From the NCBI GenBank assembly GCA_944388105.1, contig CALXHN010000007.1:1-52609 (forward strand): DNA of 52,609 nucleotides, written 5' to 3'. Position numbers and translations under genes: made by a program. Below, piece after piece: positions 25,155 through 32,343 of this stretch. Numbering within the stretch: position 1 is the first letter of the stretch; every line of letters begins with the position of its first letter. This DNA comes from an uncultured Gemmiger sp. GTDB lineage: Bacteria; Bacillota; Clostridia; Oscillospirales; Ruminococcaceae. The notes beneath the pieces were generated by a model. The model had not been told where the DNA came from and searched no databases. It saw only the letters and a program-made list of their open reading frames with translations.

Positions 25155-26198
25155 ATGTTGTTTCAGATCTACGGCGAAAACGCCGGCTGGCAGCTGTTCG
25201 GATGGCTGCTGGTTTTTGTGGGGCTCATTCTTGTCAATGAGCTGGCCCGCCGTACCAAGCAGGGCGGCATCTTCTGCTTCCTGATTCTGCCTGCAGGCCT
25301 GACGGTCTACTTCATTGCGGTGGCTGTGGGAGCCTCTATGGGGGCTGAGTGGGCGCTGAATAACCCCACCTACCTGTACATGAACAGCTGGTTCCATTAT
25401 GCCAAGCTCTATGCCGCCACCATCGGCTGCATCGGCTTCATGATGCTCAAGTATAAGTGGGGCATCGGCAAGACCCACTGGTTCAAGGCCTTCCCCTTTG
25501 TCATTGTGGGCATCAACATCCTCATCGCCGTGGCCAGCGACTTCGAGTCCGGCATCCGGGGGGCCATGGCTCTGGCCGAAACCGGCAGCCGCTGGTGGCT
25601 GTCCAGCGAGAACGTCTGGGTTTACGGCGGCTGGTGGAACTGGGTCAACGGCATCGCCGGTATCCTGAATATCCTGTGCATGACCGGCTGGTGGGGCATC
25701 TATTCCTCCAAGAAACAGCAGGACATGCTCTGGCCGGATATGACCATCTTCTACATTGTCGCCTACGACCTGTGGAACTTTGAGTACACCTACAACAACC
25801 TGCCCACCCACGCCTGGTACTGCGGTCTGGCCCTGCTGCTGGCACCCACCTTTGCCAACGCCCTGTGGAACAAGGGCGGCTGGATCCAGAACCGCGCCAA
25901 CACCCTGGCCCTGTGGTGCATGTTTGCCCAGGTCTTCCCGCTGTTCCAGGATCAGGGCGTCTTTGCCACCATTCCCGTGCTGTATGTGGACGGCGTGATG
26001 GATCCGGCCACCCATCCCACGGCGGCCGACCCCACCATGCAGGGCGTCATTGCACTGCTGGCCCTGGCTGCCAATGTCATCGTGCTGGCCATCATTATCA
26101 AGCGCTCCATCGAGCAGAAGAAGAATCCCTACACCAACGAGATCTTCACCGATACCAGGGACTTCCAGCTGGCTATGGCACGCGCCGAAGAACAGTAA
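25155..26198 (+). CDS. Multi-span membrane protein of unknown function (DUF5692-like)
   Basis: 347-residue integral membrane protein with eight or nine hydrophobic segments (for example about residues 11-31, 39-59, and the last about 300-322) and an N-terminus outside a signal-peptide pattern. Loops are rich in Trp and Tyr (SRWWLSSENVWVYGGWWNW). Possible ligands of a cofactor include scattered His (SWFHYAK, KTHWFK, LPTHAWYC). I recall the annotation DUF5692 for similar proteins but could not check it. GGAGG lies 9 bases upstream of ATG. As last gene of the hypB operon, it is the likely membrane partner or transporter of that system. A role in nickel uptake or as membrane anchor for the flavoprotein is inference only. 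Confidence 0.8.
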   Translation: MLFQIYGENAGWQLFGWLLVFVGLILVNELARRTKQGGIFCFLILPAGLTVYFIAVAVGASMGAEWALNNPTYLYMNSWFHYAKLYAATIGCIGFMMLKYKWGIGKTHWFKAFPFVIVGINILIAVASDFESGIRGAMALAETGSRWWLSSENVWVYGGWWNWVNGIAGILNILCMTGWWGIYSSKKQQDMLWPDMTIFYIVAYDLWNFEYTYNNLPTHAWYCGLALLLAPTFANALWNKGGWIQNRANTLALWCMFAQVFPLFQDQGVFATIPVLYVDGVMDPATHPTAADPTMQGVIALLALAANVIVLAIIIKRSIEQKKNPYTNEIFTDTRDFQLAMARAEEQ

Positions 26199-26254
26199 CC
26201 CGCCGTACCCAGGCTGCCTTGGCAGACCAAACGGGGCGGACGGACCGGTACAAC

Positions 26255-26308
26255 CAAAAAAGAGAGATTGCCTTTCCCGGAAATGGGGGAGGCAATCTCT
26301 CTTCTTTT
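26255..26308. terminator. Bidirectional terminator between the hyp operon and the LysR gene
   Basis: AGAGAGATTGCC (26261-26272) pairs perfectly with GGCAATCTCTCT (26291-26302), flanked by A-run (26256-26260) and TCTTTTTT, so it can work on both strands. Confidence 0.92.
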
Positions 26309-26342
26309 TTGTCTTTCCTGTCCCTGCCGCGGATAAAGTTTG

Positions 26343-27224
26343 TCAGGCTTTTTCCATATCCCGCAGCACATTGAGAAACCGCTCGGCGGCAGGGGAGAAG
26401 ATCTGGTATTTCTTCCATACAATGTACATGTCTGCCTGCCGCCTGGGTTCCAGCGGGCGAAAACACAGCGGGCTGTCGCCGGTCACATTGATGATGCCGT
26501 CCAGACACAGGGCGTATCCCATACCATCCTCCACCATCAGGGACCCGTTGTAAACCAGGTTGTAGGTGCCCACCACCTGCAGCTGACCGGCCGGTTCTCC
26601 GAACCATTCCTGCAGCCGGCTGGTTTTGTATATCTGCCGGGATACGATCAGCGGCTGTCCTTTCAGGTCGGACAAACGCAGCGCTGCTTTCTGTGCCAGA
26701 GGGCTGTCCCGGCGCATCAGCACACCCCAGGTGTCCTGGTAGGCCAGATGGATCACGTTATACCGGGACAGATCCACCGGCGCAAACAAAAGTCCGAAGT
26801 CAATGAGCCCTTTGTCCAGATCCTCCCGCACGTCGGTGGCATCGCCGCTGGAAATATGGATGCGGATGTCCGGATAGGATTCCTGCAGCTGTCGGGCCGC
26901 CCGGGTCAGGTAATGGACCCCCACCGTCTCACCGGCGCCAATGTACACCTCCCCGGAAACGGCCTCCTCCGTCTGGGCAAACTCCTGCTCGGTCTTCTGC
27001 ACCAGATCCAGGATCTCCTCGGCACGTTTGCGCAGCAGCATTCCCTCCGGGGTCAGGGTCACACTATGGCTACCGCGCACAAACAGTTGCTGGCCAAGCT
27101 CCTCTTCCAGATCGTGGATCTGGCGGGACAGGGTAGGCTGGGTGACATGCAGGGCGTTGGCCGCATTGGTGATGTTGCCTTCCCGGGCAATGGTCAAAAA
27201 GTACCGCAGTACCCGCAATTCCAT
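26343..27224 (-). CDS. LysR-type transcriptional regulator
   Basis: 293-residue regulator. The N-terminal winged helix-turn-helix has MELRVLRYFLTIAREGNI and ALHVTQPTLSRQIHDLE (residues 1-60), a linker helix follows, and the C-terminal part is the two-lobed co-inducer domain (about 90-290). The start ATG has AGGAGGGT 6 bases upstream. It is divergent from the operon of the small protein, DUF3737, iron alcohol dehydrogenase and cyclophilin-like lipoprotein. A nested inverted repeat in the gap makes that operon its most likely target. The effector is unknown; control in response to aldehydes or redox stress is a guess from the neighbours. Confidence 0.93.
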   Translation of the reverse strand: MELRVLRYFLTIAREGNITNAANALHVTQPTLSRQIHDLEEELGQQLFVRGSHSVTLTPEGMLLRKRAEEILDLVQKTEQEFAQTEEAVSGEVYIGAGETVGVHYLTRAARQLQESYPDIRIHISSGDATDVREDLDKGLIDFGLLFAPVDLSRYNVIHLAYQDTWGVLMRRDSPLAQKAALRLSDLKGQPLIVSRQIYKTSRLQEWFGEPAGQLQVVGTYNLVYNGSLMVEDGMGYALCLDGIINVTGDSPLCFRPLEPRRQADMYIVWKKYQIFSPAAERFLNVLRDMEKA

Positions 27225-27265
27225 AAAAGACCCTCCTGTACTTCCTTTATTGTCCCTATACTACC

Positions 27266-27295
27266 AGAAATATGATATGCTTGCAAGGCATTTCT
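27266..27295. promoter_or_regulatory. Nested inverted repeat, candidate LysR operator
   Basis: AGAAAT (27266-27271) and ATTTCT (27290-27295) form the outer arms and ATGC (27277-27280) / GCAT (27288-27291) the inner arms, centred in the divergent gap. Spacing suits a LysR dimer or tetramer site. Confidence 0.4.
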
Positions 27296-27356
27296 GAATA
27301 TAAAATATAAGTATTTGCTATTTTGCGGCAGAAGGACTACACTGAGAGCATACCAA

Positions 27357-27378
27357 GGCAGACGGGAAAAAGTCTGCC
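27357..27378 (+). promoter_or_regulatory. Leader hairpin before the 83-aa gene
   Basis: GGCAGAC (27357-27363) pairs with GTCTGCC (27372-27378) around GGGAAAAA. No T-tract follows. It ends 9 bases before the GGGAGG ribosome site, so it may stabilise or regulate the mRNA. Confidence 0.4.
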
Positions 27379-27399
27379 GAGGAACGGGAGGACGGTCGG

Positions 27400-27651
27400 A
27401 TGGAAACACAGGAACTTACCCCGGAAACGGTTCGCCAGAACCTGAAGGACGCTGGTTTTGCGCCGCAGGCCGCTGCAGGCTTTCTGGCCTGCTGGCAGGC
27501 AGGTGACCACCGGGAACAGATGCGCCTGCTGGCCAAACAGCGCCGCTGTTTGCTGCAGCGCATCCATAAGCAGGAAAAACAGATCAGCTGTCTGGACTAT
27601 CTGGCCTACTGCCTGGACAGTCCGGCATCCGACAACGACAACGGGAGATGA
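27400..27651 (+). CDS. Small helical protein of unknown function
   Basis: 83 residues, predicted almost all helical, with no signal peptide or TM segment. The N-terminal part (LTPETVRQNLKDAGFAPQAA) looks like a short helical pair, and the second half is basic and glutamine-rich (LLAKQRRCLLQRIHKQEKQ), compatible with a small coiled coil. GGGAGG lies 10 bases before ATG. It is 7 bases upstream of the DUF3737 gene and is clearly in its operon. I do not recognise a family. The position next to a divergent LysR gene and an alcohol dehydrogenase suggests a role in the same response, but no function can be assigned. Confidence 0.8.
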   Translation: METQELTPETVRQNLKDAGFAPQAAAGFLACWQAGDHREQMRLLAKQRRCLLQRIHKQEKQISCLDYLAYCLDSPASDNDNGR

Positions 27652-27658
27652 CTCATCC

Positions 27659-28525
27659 ATGAAACGGATTGCAAACCAGACTTTTGATGAAGAGCGGGCC
27701 TTGTACGGGCAGAAAGGCATCTTTGTCACCGACTGCCGCTTTGACGGGCCGGCAGACGGGGAGAGCGCCTTCAAGGAAGGCACCGACATCACGGCGGAAC
27801 ACTGCTATTTCAATCTGCGGTATCCCTTCTGGCATGATACCAACCTGGTGATTCACGACGGCGAGATGACCGAACTCTGCCGCGCCGCGCTGTGGTATTC
27901 CCGCAACGTTACCATCACCGATACCAACCTTCACGGCATCAAGGCCCTGCGGGAGTGCGACAATGTGACCATGCGCCGCTGTGACATCGACTCTCCGGAA
28001 TTTGGCTGGTCGGTGCGGGGCATCACCATGGAAGACTGCACCGCCCGGAGTGAATATTTCATGATGCGGTCGGACCACCTGCAGTTCACCAACGTGACCC
28101 TGAAAGGCAAATACTCCTTCCAGTACATCCAGGATGCTACCTTTGACCATTGCAGCTTCGACACCAAGGATGCTTTCTGGCATGCCAGACACGTGGTGGT
28201 GCGCAACAGCGTGGTAAAGGGGGAGTACCTGGCCTGGTACTGCGAGAACGTCACCTTTGAGAATTGCAGGATCATCGGTACCCAGCCCCTGTGCTACTGC
28301 AAGGGACTGCAGCTCATCAACTGCGAGATGGTGGACACCGACCTGGCTTTTGAAAAGAGCGAAGTCCGCGCCACCATCACCACGCCGGTTCTCAGCATCA
28401 AGAACCCCCGTTCCGGCCGGATCGAACTGCCGGAAGTGGGGCAGGTCATCCGGGACGACCCGGACTCCCACGGCGAGATCATCTGCAAGCGCATCGGCAG
28501 CTGCAAGACCGGCGGATGCGCATGA
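27659..28525 (+). CDS. DUF3737 right-handed beta-helix protein
   Basis: 288-residue protein with repeated strands of about 20-24 residues carrying the pattern N-V-T-I/F-x-x-C (for example NVTITDTNLHGI, NVTMRRCDID, NVTFENCRII), which predicts a right-handed parallel beta-helix. I recognise it as DUF3737. Cysteines recur at turn positions, and the C-terminus ends CKTGGCA. No signal peptide is present, so it acts inside the cell. Beta-helix proteins often act on carbohydrates or bind repetitive ligands, but no catalytic residues stand out. It follows the 83-aa gene by 7 bases and precedes the iron alcohol dehydrogenase by 27 bases. Confidence 0.85.
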   Translation: MKRIANQTFDEERALYGQKGIFVTDCRFDGPADGESAFKEGTDITAEHCYFNLRYPFWHDTNLVIHDGEMTELCRAALWYSRNVTITDTNLHGIKALRECDNVTMRRCDIDSPEFGWSVRGITMEDCTARSEYFMMRSDHLQFTNVTLKGKYSFQYIQDATFDHCSFDTKDAFWHARHVVVRNSVVKGEYLAWYCENVTFENCRIIGTQPLCYCKGLQLINCEMVDTDLAFEKSEVRATITTPVLSIKNPRSGRIELPEVGQVIRDDPDSHGEIICKRIGSCKTGGCA

Positions 28526-28552
28526 ACCTCTGTTTCAGAAAGGAGAATCCCC

Positions 28553-29719
28553 ATGCTTGGCAACTTTACCTACTGCAATCCCACCCGTGTTCATTTCGGC
28601 GAACAATCCCTGGACCAGCTGGGCGCAGAGCTGGCGCAATACGGCAGCAAGGTCCTTTTGACCTACGGCGGCGGTTCGGTAAAAAAATCCGGTCTGTATG
28701 CCCGGATCCTTTCCATTTTGCAGGACTGCGGCAAGCAGGTCTTTGAGGTACCCGGCGTCATGCCCAACCCCACGGTGGAAAAGCTGTATGAGGGCTGCCA
28801 GGTGGCCAAAGACCATCAGGTGGACCTGATTCTGGCCGTGGGCGGCGGTTCCGTGTGTGACTACGCCAAGGCGGTCTCGGTTTCCGCCTGGTGCACCGAG
28901 GACCCCTGGGACAAATACTACCTGCGCATGGAAGAGGTGGACAATCCCATCATCCCGGTGGGCTGCGTGCTGACCATGGTGGGCACCGGCTCGGAGATGA
29001 ACGGCGGCTCGGTCATCACCAACCATGAACAGAAGCGCAAGATCGGCCATGTGTTCGGCAGCAATGTCATGCCCCGCTTCACCATCCTGAATCCCACCTA
29101 TACCTATACCGTGCCCATGCGTCAGATGGTGGCGGGCATTTATGATGCCTTCAACCATATCTGCGAGCAGTATTTTTCCGGTGAGGACGACAACACCACC
29201 GACTACATAGCCGAAGGTCTGATGCGCTCTCTGGTACACAGCTCCCGTATCGCGGTGCGGGACCCGCAGAACTATGAGGCCCGCAGCAACATCATGTGGG
29301 CAGCCACCTGGGCCCTGAACACCCTGCTGGCTATGGGCAAATCCACCGACTGGGAAGTGCATATGATCGGGCAGTCCATCGGTGCTTACACCGATGCCAC
29401 CCACGGCATGACCCTGTCTGCTGTGTCTATGGCCTATTACCGGTTCATCCTGCCCTACGGAACGGCCAAGTTTGCCCGGTTTGCCGCCAATGTGTGGGGC
29501 ATTGATCCCACCGGCATGACCGAAAAGGAACTGGCCGAAGCCGGACTTTCCGCCATGGAAGGCTGGATGAAGGAACTGGGCGTGGCCATGAATATCCGGG
29601 AACTGGGCGTTACCGAGGAGATGATCGAGGGCATCGCCGACGGTACTTTCCTGCTCACCGGCGGCTACAAGACCCTGACCCGGGAGGATGTGATCGCCAT
29701 CCTGCGGGCCAGCCTGTGA
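28553..29719 (+). CDS. Iron-containing alcohol dehydrogenase (YqhD/BDH type)
   Basis: 388-residue group III dehydrogenase that reduces aldehydes to alcohols with NAD(P)H. The N-terminal Rossmann-like part has LTYGGGSVKKSG (nucleotide) and AVGGGSVCDYAKAV, and the C-terminal helical domain carries the metal ligands: D and H in AGIYDAFNHICEQY, H in EVHMIGQ and H in ATHGMTLS. GGGSVKxxG and overall length fit the YqhD/butanol dehydrogenase branch, which acts on many short aldehydes. RBS AGAAAGGAG. Its TGA overlaps the GTG start of the lipoprotein gene. In this operon it probably detoxifies an aldehyde. Confidence 0.93.
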   Translation: MLGNFTYCNPTRVHFGEQSLDQLGAELAQYGSKVLLTYGGGSVKKSGLYARILSILQDCGKQVFEVPGVMPNPTVEKLYEGCQVAKDHQVDLILAVGGGSVCDYAKAVSVSAWCTEDPWDKYYLRMEEVDNPIIPVGCVLTMVGTGSEMNGGSVITNHEQKRKIGHVFGSNVMPRFTILNPTYTYTVPMRQMVAGIYDAFNHICEQYFSGEDDNTTDYIAEGLMRSLVHSSRIAVRDPQNYEARSNIMWAATWALNTLLAMGKSTDWEVHMIGQSIGAYTDATHGMTLSAVSMAYYRFILPYGTAKFARFAANVWGIDPTGMTEKELAEAGLSAMEGWMKELGVAMNIRELGVTEEMIEGIADGTFLLTGGYKTLTREDVIAILRASL

Positions 29720-30255
29720 GGATTGTGGTGAAAACCGGCTTTCTGCGGGCGGCCGCGGTCGTTTTGATGGTGGCGCTGACCGGCTGCGCCCGCCAGCAGC
29801 CGATGCAGACTCCGGTACAGCCGACCCCTGCCCCGGCCGCGGCAGCACCTGCCACCCCTGAGCAAGCAAGCGGGGAAGAGACGCTACAGAAAGAAAGCGA
29901 GGAAGCCATCATGCAGATTCAGATCGGAGAAACCACTTTTACCGCCGTCCCGGCGGATACGGAAGCCGCCGAAGCCCTGATGGAATTGCTGGCGGACGGC
30001 CCCGTCACCATCCAGGCGGAAAATTACGGCGGTTTTGAAAAGGTGGGCAGCCTGCCCCAGGATCTGCCGCAGGCGGACAGCCGCATCACCACCCGGCCGG
30101 GGGATGTGATGCTGTACCAGGGGGACTCCATCGTCTTTTTCTATGGCGCCAACACCTGGGCCTACACCCGTCTGGCCACCATTCAGGATGCCTCCGCCGA
30201 GGAACTGCGGCAGGCTTTCGGCGGCAGTGAAACATCCATCACGCTTTCCCGGTAA
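29716..30255 (+). CDS. Cyclophilin-like-fold lipoprotein
   Basis: 179 residues. A signal peptide with lipobox LTGC (Cys at about residue 24) is followed by a Pro/Ala/Gln-rich linker and a C-terminal cyclophilin-like barrel. The barrel shows IQIGETTFTAVPADTEAAE, GGFEKVGSLPQDLP and TRPGDVMLYQGDSIVFFYG, all typical of the cyclophil_like family (small proteins often adjacent to flavodoxin or aldehyde-reductase genes). The start is GTG 29716 overlapping the dehydrogenase stop; GTG at 29725 and 29728 are alternatives. It lacks residues for prolyl isomerase activity that I can see. A role at the cell surface in the same stress operon is inferred. Confidence 0.85.
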   Translation: MRIVVKTGFLRAAAVVLMVALTGCARQQPMQTPVQPTPAPAAAAPATPEQASGEETLQKESEEAIMQIQIGETTFTAVPADTEAAEALMELLADGPVTIQAENYGGFEKVGSLPQDLPQADSRITTRPGDVMLYQGDSIVFFYGANTWAYTRLATIQDASAEELRQAFGGSETSITLSR

Positions 30256-30265
30256 AAACTTTCCG

Positions 30266-30299
30266 GCGGCAGCTGCTTTTGGGGCAGCTGCCGCTTTTT
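30266..30299 (+). terminator. Terminator of the LysR-controlled operon
   Basis: GCGGCAGCTGC (30266-30276) pairs with GCAGCTGCCGC (30284-30294), followed by TTTTT. Perfect stem. Confidence 0.92.
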
Positions 30300-30365
30300 G
30301 CTGTTCAATATCCCGTATATGCGCAAAATCTGACCGTCAGACAGGAAAAAACTTTCCGCGCCCCC

Positions 30366-30394
30366 TTGCGCCCAAAGGCGGTATGCGGTATTAG
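30366..30394 (+). promoter_or_regulatory. Possible promoter of the DUF368 gene
   Basis: TTGCGC (30366-30371), 17-base spacer, TATTAG (30389-30394), 80 bases before the start codon. The only reasonable candidate in the gap behind the terminator. Confidence 0.4.
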
Positions 30395-30473
30395 TAGTCA
30401 TTGTGAGCCTGCGCCCGCCAACAGCGGCGCGGCCTTTCGGTGTGAAAAACTCCTGACAGAAAGGACACATAGA

Positions 30474-31361
30474 ATGAACGCTGTACTGAACATCCTGCGC
30501 GGTATCGTCATCGGTATCGCCAACGTCATTCCCGGCGTCTCCGGCGGCACCATGGCGGTGTCCATGGGTATTTACGACAAGCTGATCAGCGCGGTCACCG
30601 GCCTGTTCAAGCACTTCAAAAAGAGCATTCGCCTGCTGATCCCTCTGGGGGTGGGCATGGTCATCGGCATTGTGGGCTTCGGCTTCCTGCTGGAATACCT
30701 GCTCAACAATTTTGTGCTGGCCACCTGCCTGACCTTTGTGGGCCTGATCCTGGGCGGCCTGCCCATCCTGTGGATGAACCTGCGCAAGAACATCGAGAAA
30801 AAGCCCTCCCGCCGTATCGGCGCCGGAGAGGTCATCAGCTTCCTGGTGCTGCTGGCCATCGGCGTGGGCCTGCCGCTGGTGCAGGGGGCCGAGGGTGCCA
30901 TCAAGACCCTGACCATTGATCCGGTCACCATCGTGATCCTGTTCCTGCTGGGTCTGATCGCCAGTGCCACCATGGTCATCCCCGGTGTGTCCGGCAGCAT
31001 GGTTCTCATGGTCCTGGGCTATTACAGCACCATCCTCTCGCTGGTCACCGGCACGGTGACCATGCTCAAGGACGGCGACTTCGGCGGTGTGGTGCATAAC
31101 TGCCTGCTGTTGGTTCCCTTTGCCATCGGTGTGGTGCTGGGCATCTTTCTCATTGCCAAGATCATTGAGTATCTGTTCAACCGTTTCCCCAGCCAGACGT
31201 TTGCCGCCATCATCGGCCTGATCCTGTCCTCTCCCTTTGCCATCCTGTACTCGGCCAATGCCTTCGGCGCTTTCTCGGTGGTCGAACTCATTGTGGGCCT
31301 GGTGCTGGCCGCCCTGGGCGCCTGGGTCACCTGGCTCATGGGCAGCAAGGAAGATGTCTGA
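30474..31361 (+). CDS. DUF368 membrane protein, likely undecaprenyl-phosphate translocase
   Basis: 295-residue integral membrane protein with about eight TM helices in two related halves; each half contains a P-G-V-S-G motif (NVIPGVSGGTMA at about 17-28 and MVIPGVSGSMVL at about 165-176). DUF368 proteins (PopT) were reported to return undecaprenyl phosphate across the membrane, along with the DedA family, so this supports cell-wall lipid recycling. RBS AGAAAGGA 8 bases before ATG. It stands alone between two terminators. The function follows from family literature; no local context tests it. Confidence 0.9.
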   Translation: MNAVLNILRGIVIGIANVIPGVSGGTMAVSMGIYDKLISAVTGLFKHFKKSIRLLIPLGVGMVIGIVGFGFLLEYLLNNFVLATCLTFVGLILGGLPILWMNLRKNIEKKPSRRIGAGEVISFLVLLAIGVGLPLVQGAEGAIKTLTIDPVTIVILFLLGLIASATMVIPGVSGSMVLMVLGYYSTILSLVTGTVTMLKDGDFGGVVHNCLLLVPFAIGVVLGIFLIAKIIEYLFNRFPSQTFAAIIGLILSSPFAILYSANAFGAFSVVELIVGLVLAALGAWVTWLMGSKEDV

Positions 31362-31386
31362 GCCGATACCGTAATCCCATACTGAC

Positions 31387-31424
31387 AAAGCCCGCTTTTC
31401 CCCGGGAGGGAAGGCGGGCTTTTT
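31387..31424 (+). terminator. Terminator after the DUF368 gene
   Basis: AAAGCCCGC (31387-31395) pairs with GCGGGCTTT (31414-31422), followed by more T. It may also end the convergent AraC transcript through the upstream A-run. Confidence 0.88.
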
Positions 31425-31432
31425 GTATGGAT

Positions 31433-32206
31433 TCAGTTTCCGGCATGCAGGCGCCGGTATTCGTTGGGGGTCATGCCGAATTCCTGGCGGAAGATGCGGT
31501 TGAAATTGCGGATGGTCTCAAATCCGCACAGGGAGGCGATTTCGGTGATTTTCTTGTCGGTGGCGGCCAGATACCCTTTGGCATACTGGATGCGATATCC
31601 ATTGACATAGGCAGAAAACCCGACCCCGAAATGCCGGTTGAAGAAACCGGAAAGATAACAGTGGTTGTATCCCAGCGCTTCCGCCATGCCTGTCAGGGTG
31701 ACCTTTTCCTGGTAATGCTCCTCGATGTAGGCGGCGATGGCGTTGGTCAGGGCGTAGTCGGATTCATTGGCTTTCTCCCGGTCGCATGTCTCATAAAAGC
31801 GGCTGCACACGTCGTACAGTACAGACCGGATCCGGTATTTGCTGGTGCGCGGATCACACAGGATCTGTACAAAGGCATCACTCTCAAACCGGCAGACCGG
31901 GGGCAGGAACCGCGTGCCCCGCATATCGTTGCAGAAATCTTCCACCCAGTCGTTGGAAAAGATGAACAGAATGCTTTCGTTGAACGTCTCGGTAGCAAAG
32001 GAATGGATCTGCCCCGGCAGGGTCAGCACCGCTTCGCCGGCTGTGGCACTGAACTTGTGTCCATCCACCTCACACAGCAGTTCACCTGCAAATACATAGT
32101 TCAGTTCAAAGCTGCGATGCATATGTTTGCGGAAAACAAAGTCCGTGTTGGTGCTGTGATACAGATATTCCCGCTTGTCCGAACGGTTCGCCTCAAAATC
32201 GATCAT
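31433..32206 (-). CDS. AraC-family transcriptional regulator
   Basis: 257-residue regulator with an N-terminal cupin ligand domain (residues 1 to about 130; HRSFELNYVFAGELLCEVDG) and a C-terminal pair of helix-turn-helix motifs (EKVTLTGMAEALGYNHCYLSG and DKKITEIASLCGFETIRNFN). The start is ATG 32206 with AGGTGG 7 bases upstream; the frame is open further up but without a site. It has its own strong promoter, TTGCCA-17-TATACT, back-to-back with the xylosidase promoter. The divergent GH39 gene is its probable target and a xylose-containing sugar its probable effector (inference). Confidence 0.93.
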   Translation of the reverse strand: MIDFEANRSDKREYLYHSTNTDFVFRKHMHRSFELNYVFAGELLCEVDGHKFSATAGEAVLTLPGQIHSFATETFNESILFIFSNDWVEDFCNDMRGTRFLPPVCRFESDAFVQILCDPRTSKYRIRSVLYDVCSRFYETCDREKANESDYALTNAIAAYIEEHYQEKVTLTGMAEALGYNHCYLSGFFNRHFGVGFSAYVNGYRIQYAKGYLAATDKKITEIASLCGFETIRNFNRIFRQEFGMTPNEYRRLHAGN

Positions 32207-32233
32207 ATGCCACCACCTGAACTTTTGTCTATA

Positions 32234-32262
32234 AGTATAAAACATCTTGCTTGTGTTGGCAA
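32234..32262 (-). promoter_or_regulatory. Promoter of the AraC gene
   Basis: Minus-strand TTGCCA (32262-32257), 17-base spacer, TATACT (32239-32234). Its -35 overlaps the spacer of the divergent xylosidase promoter. Confidence 0.65.
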
Positions 32263-32280
32263 GGCTGCGGGGAGTACACT
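32251..32280 (+). promoter_or_regulatory. Promoter of the GH39 gene
   Basis: TTGTGT (32251-32256), 18-base spacer, TACACT (32275-32280). Weak -35, as expected for an activator-dependent promoter. Confidence 0.5.
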
Positions 32281-32343
32281 GTGCCTGTAAGGCGGCGGGC
32301 AAAGCCCGACCGGAAAACGTTATCTGCCAAGCGAGGAACCACC

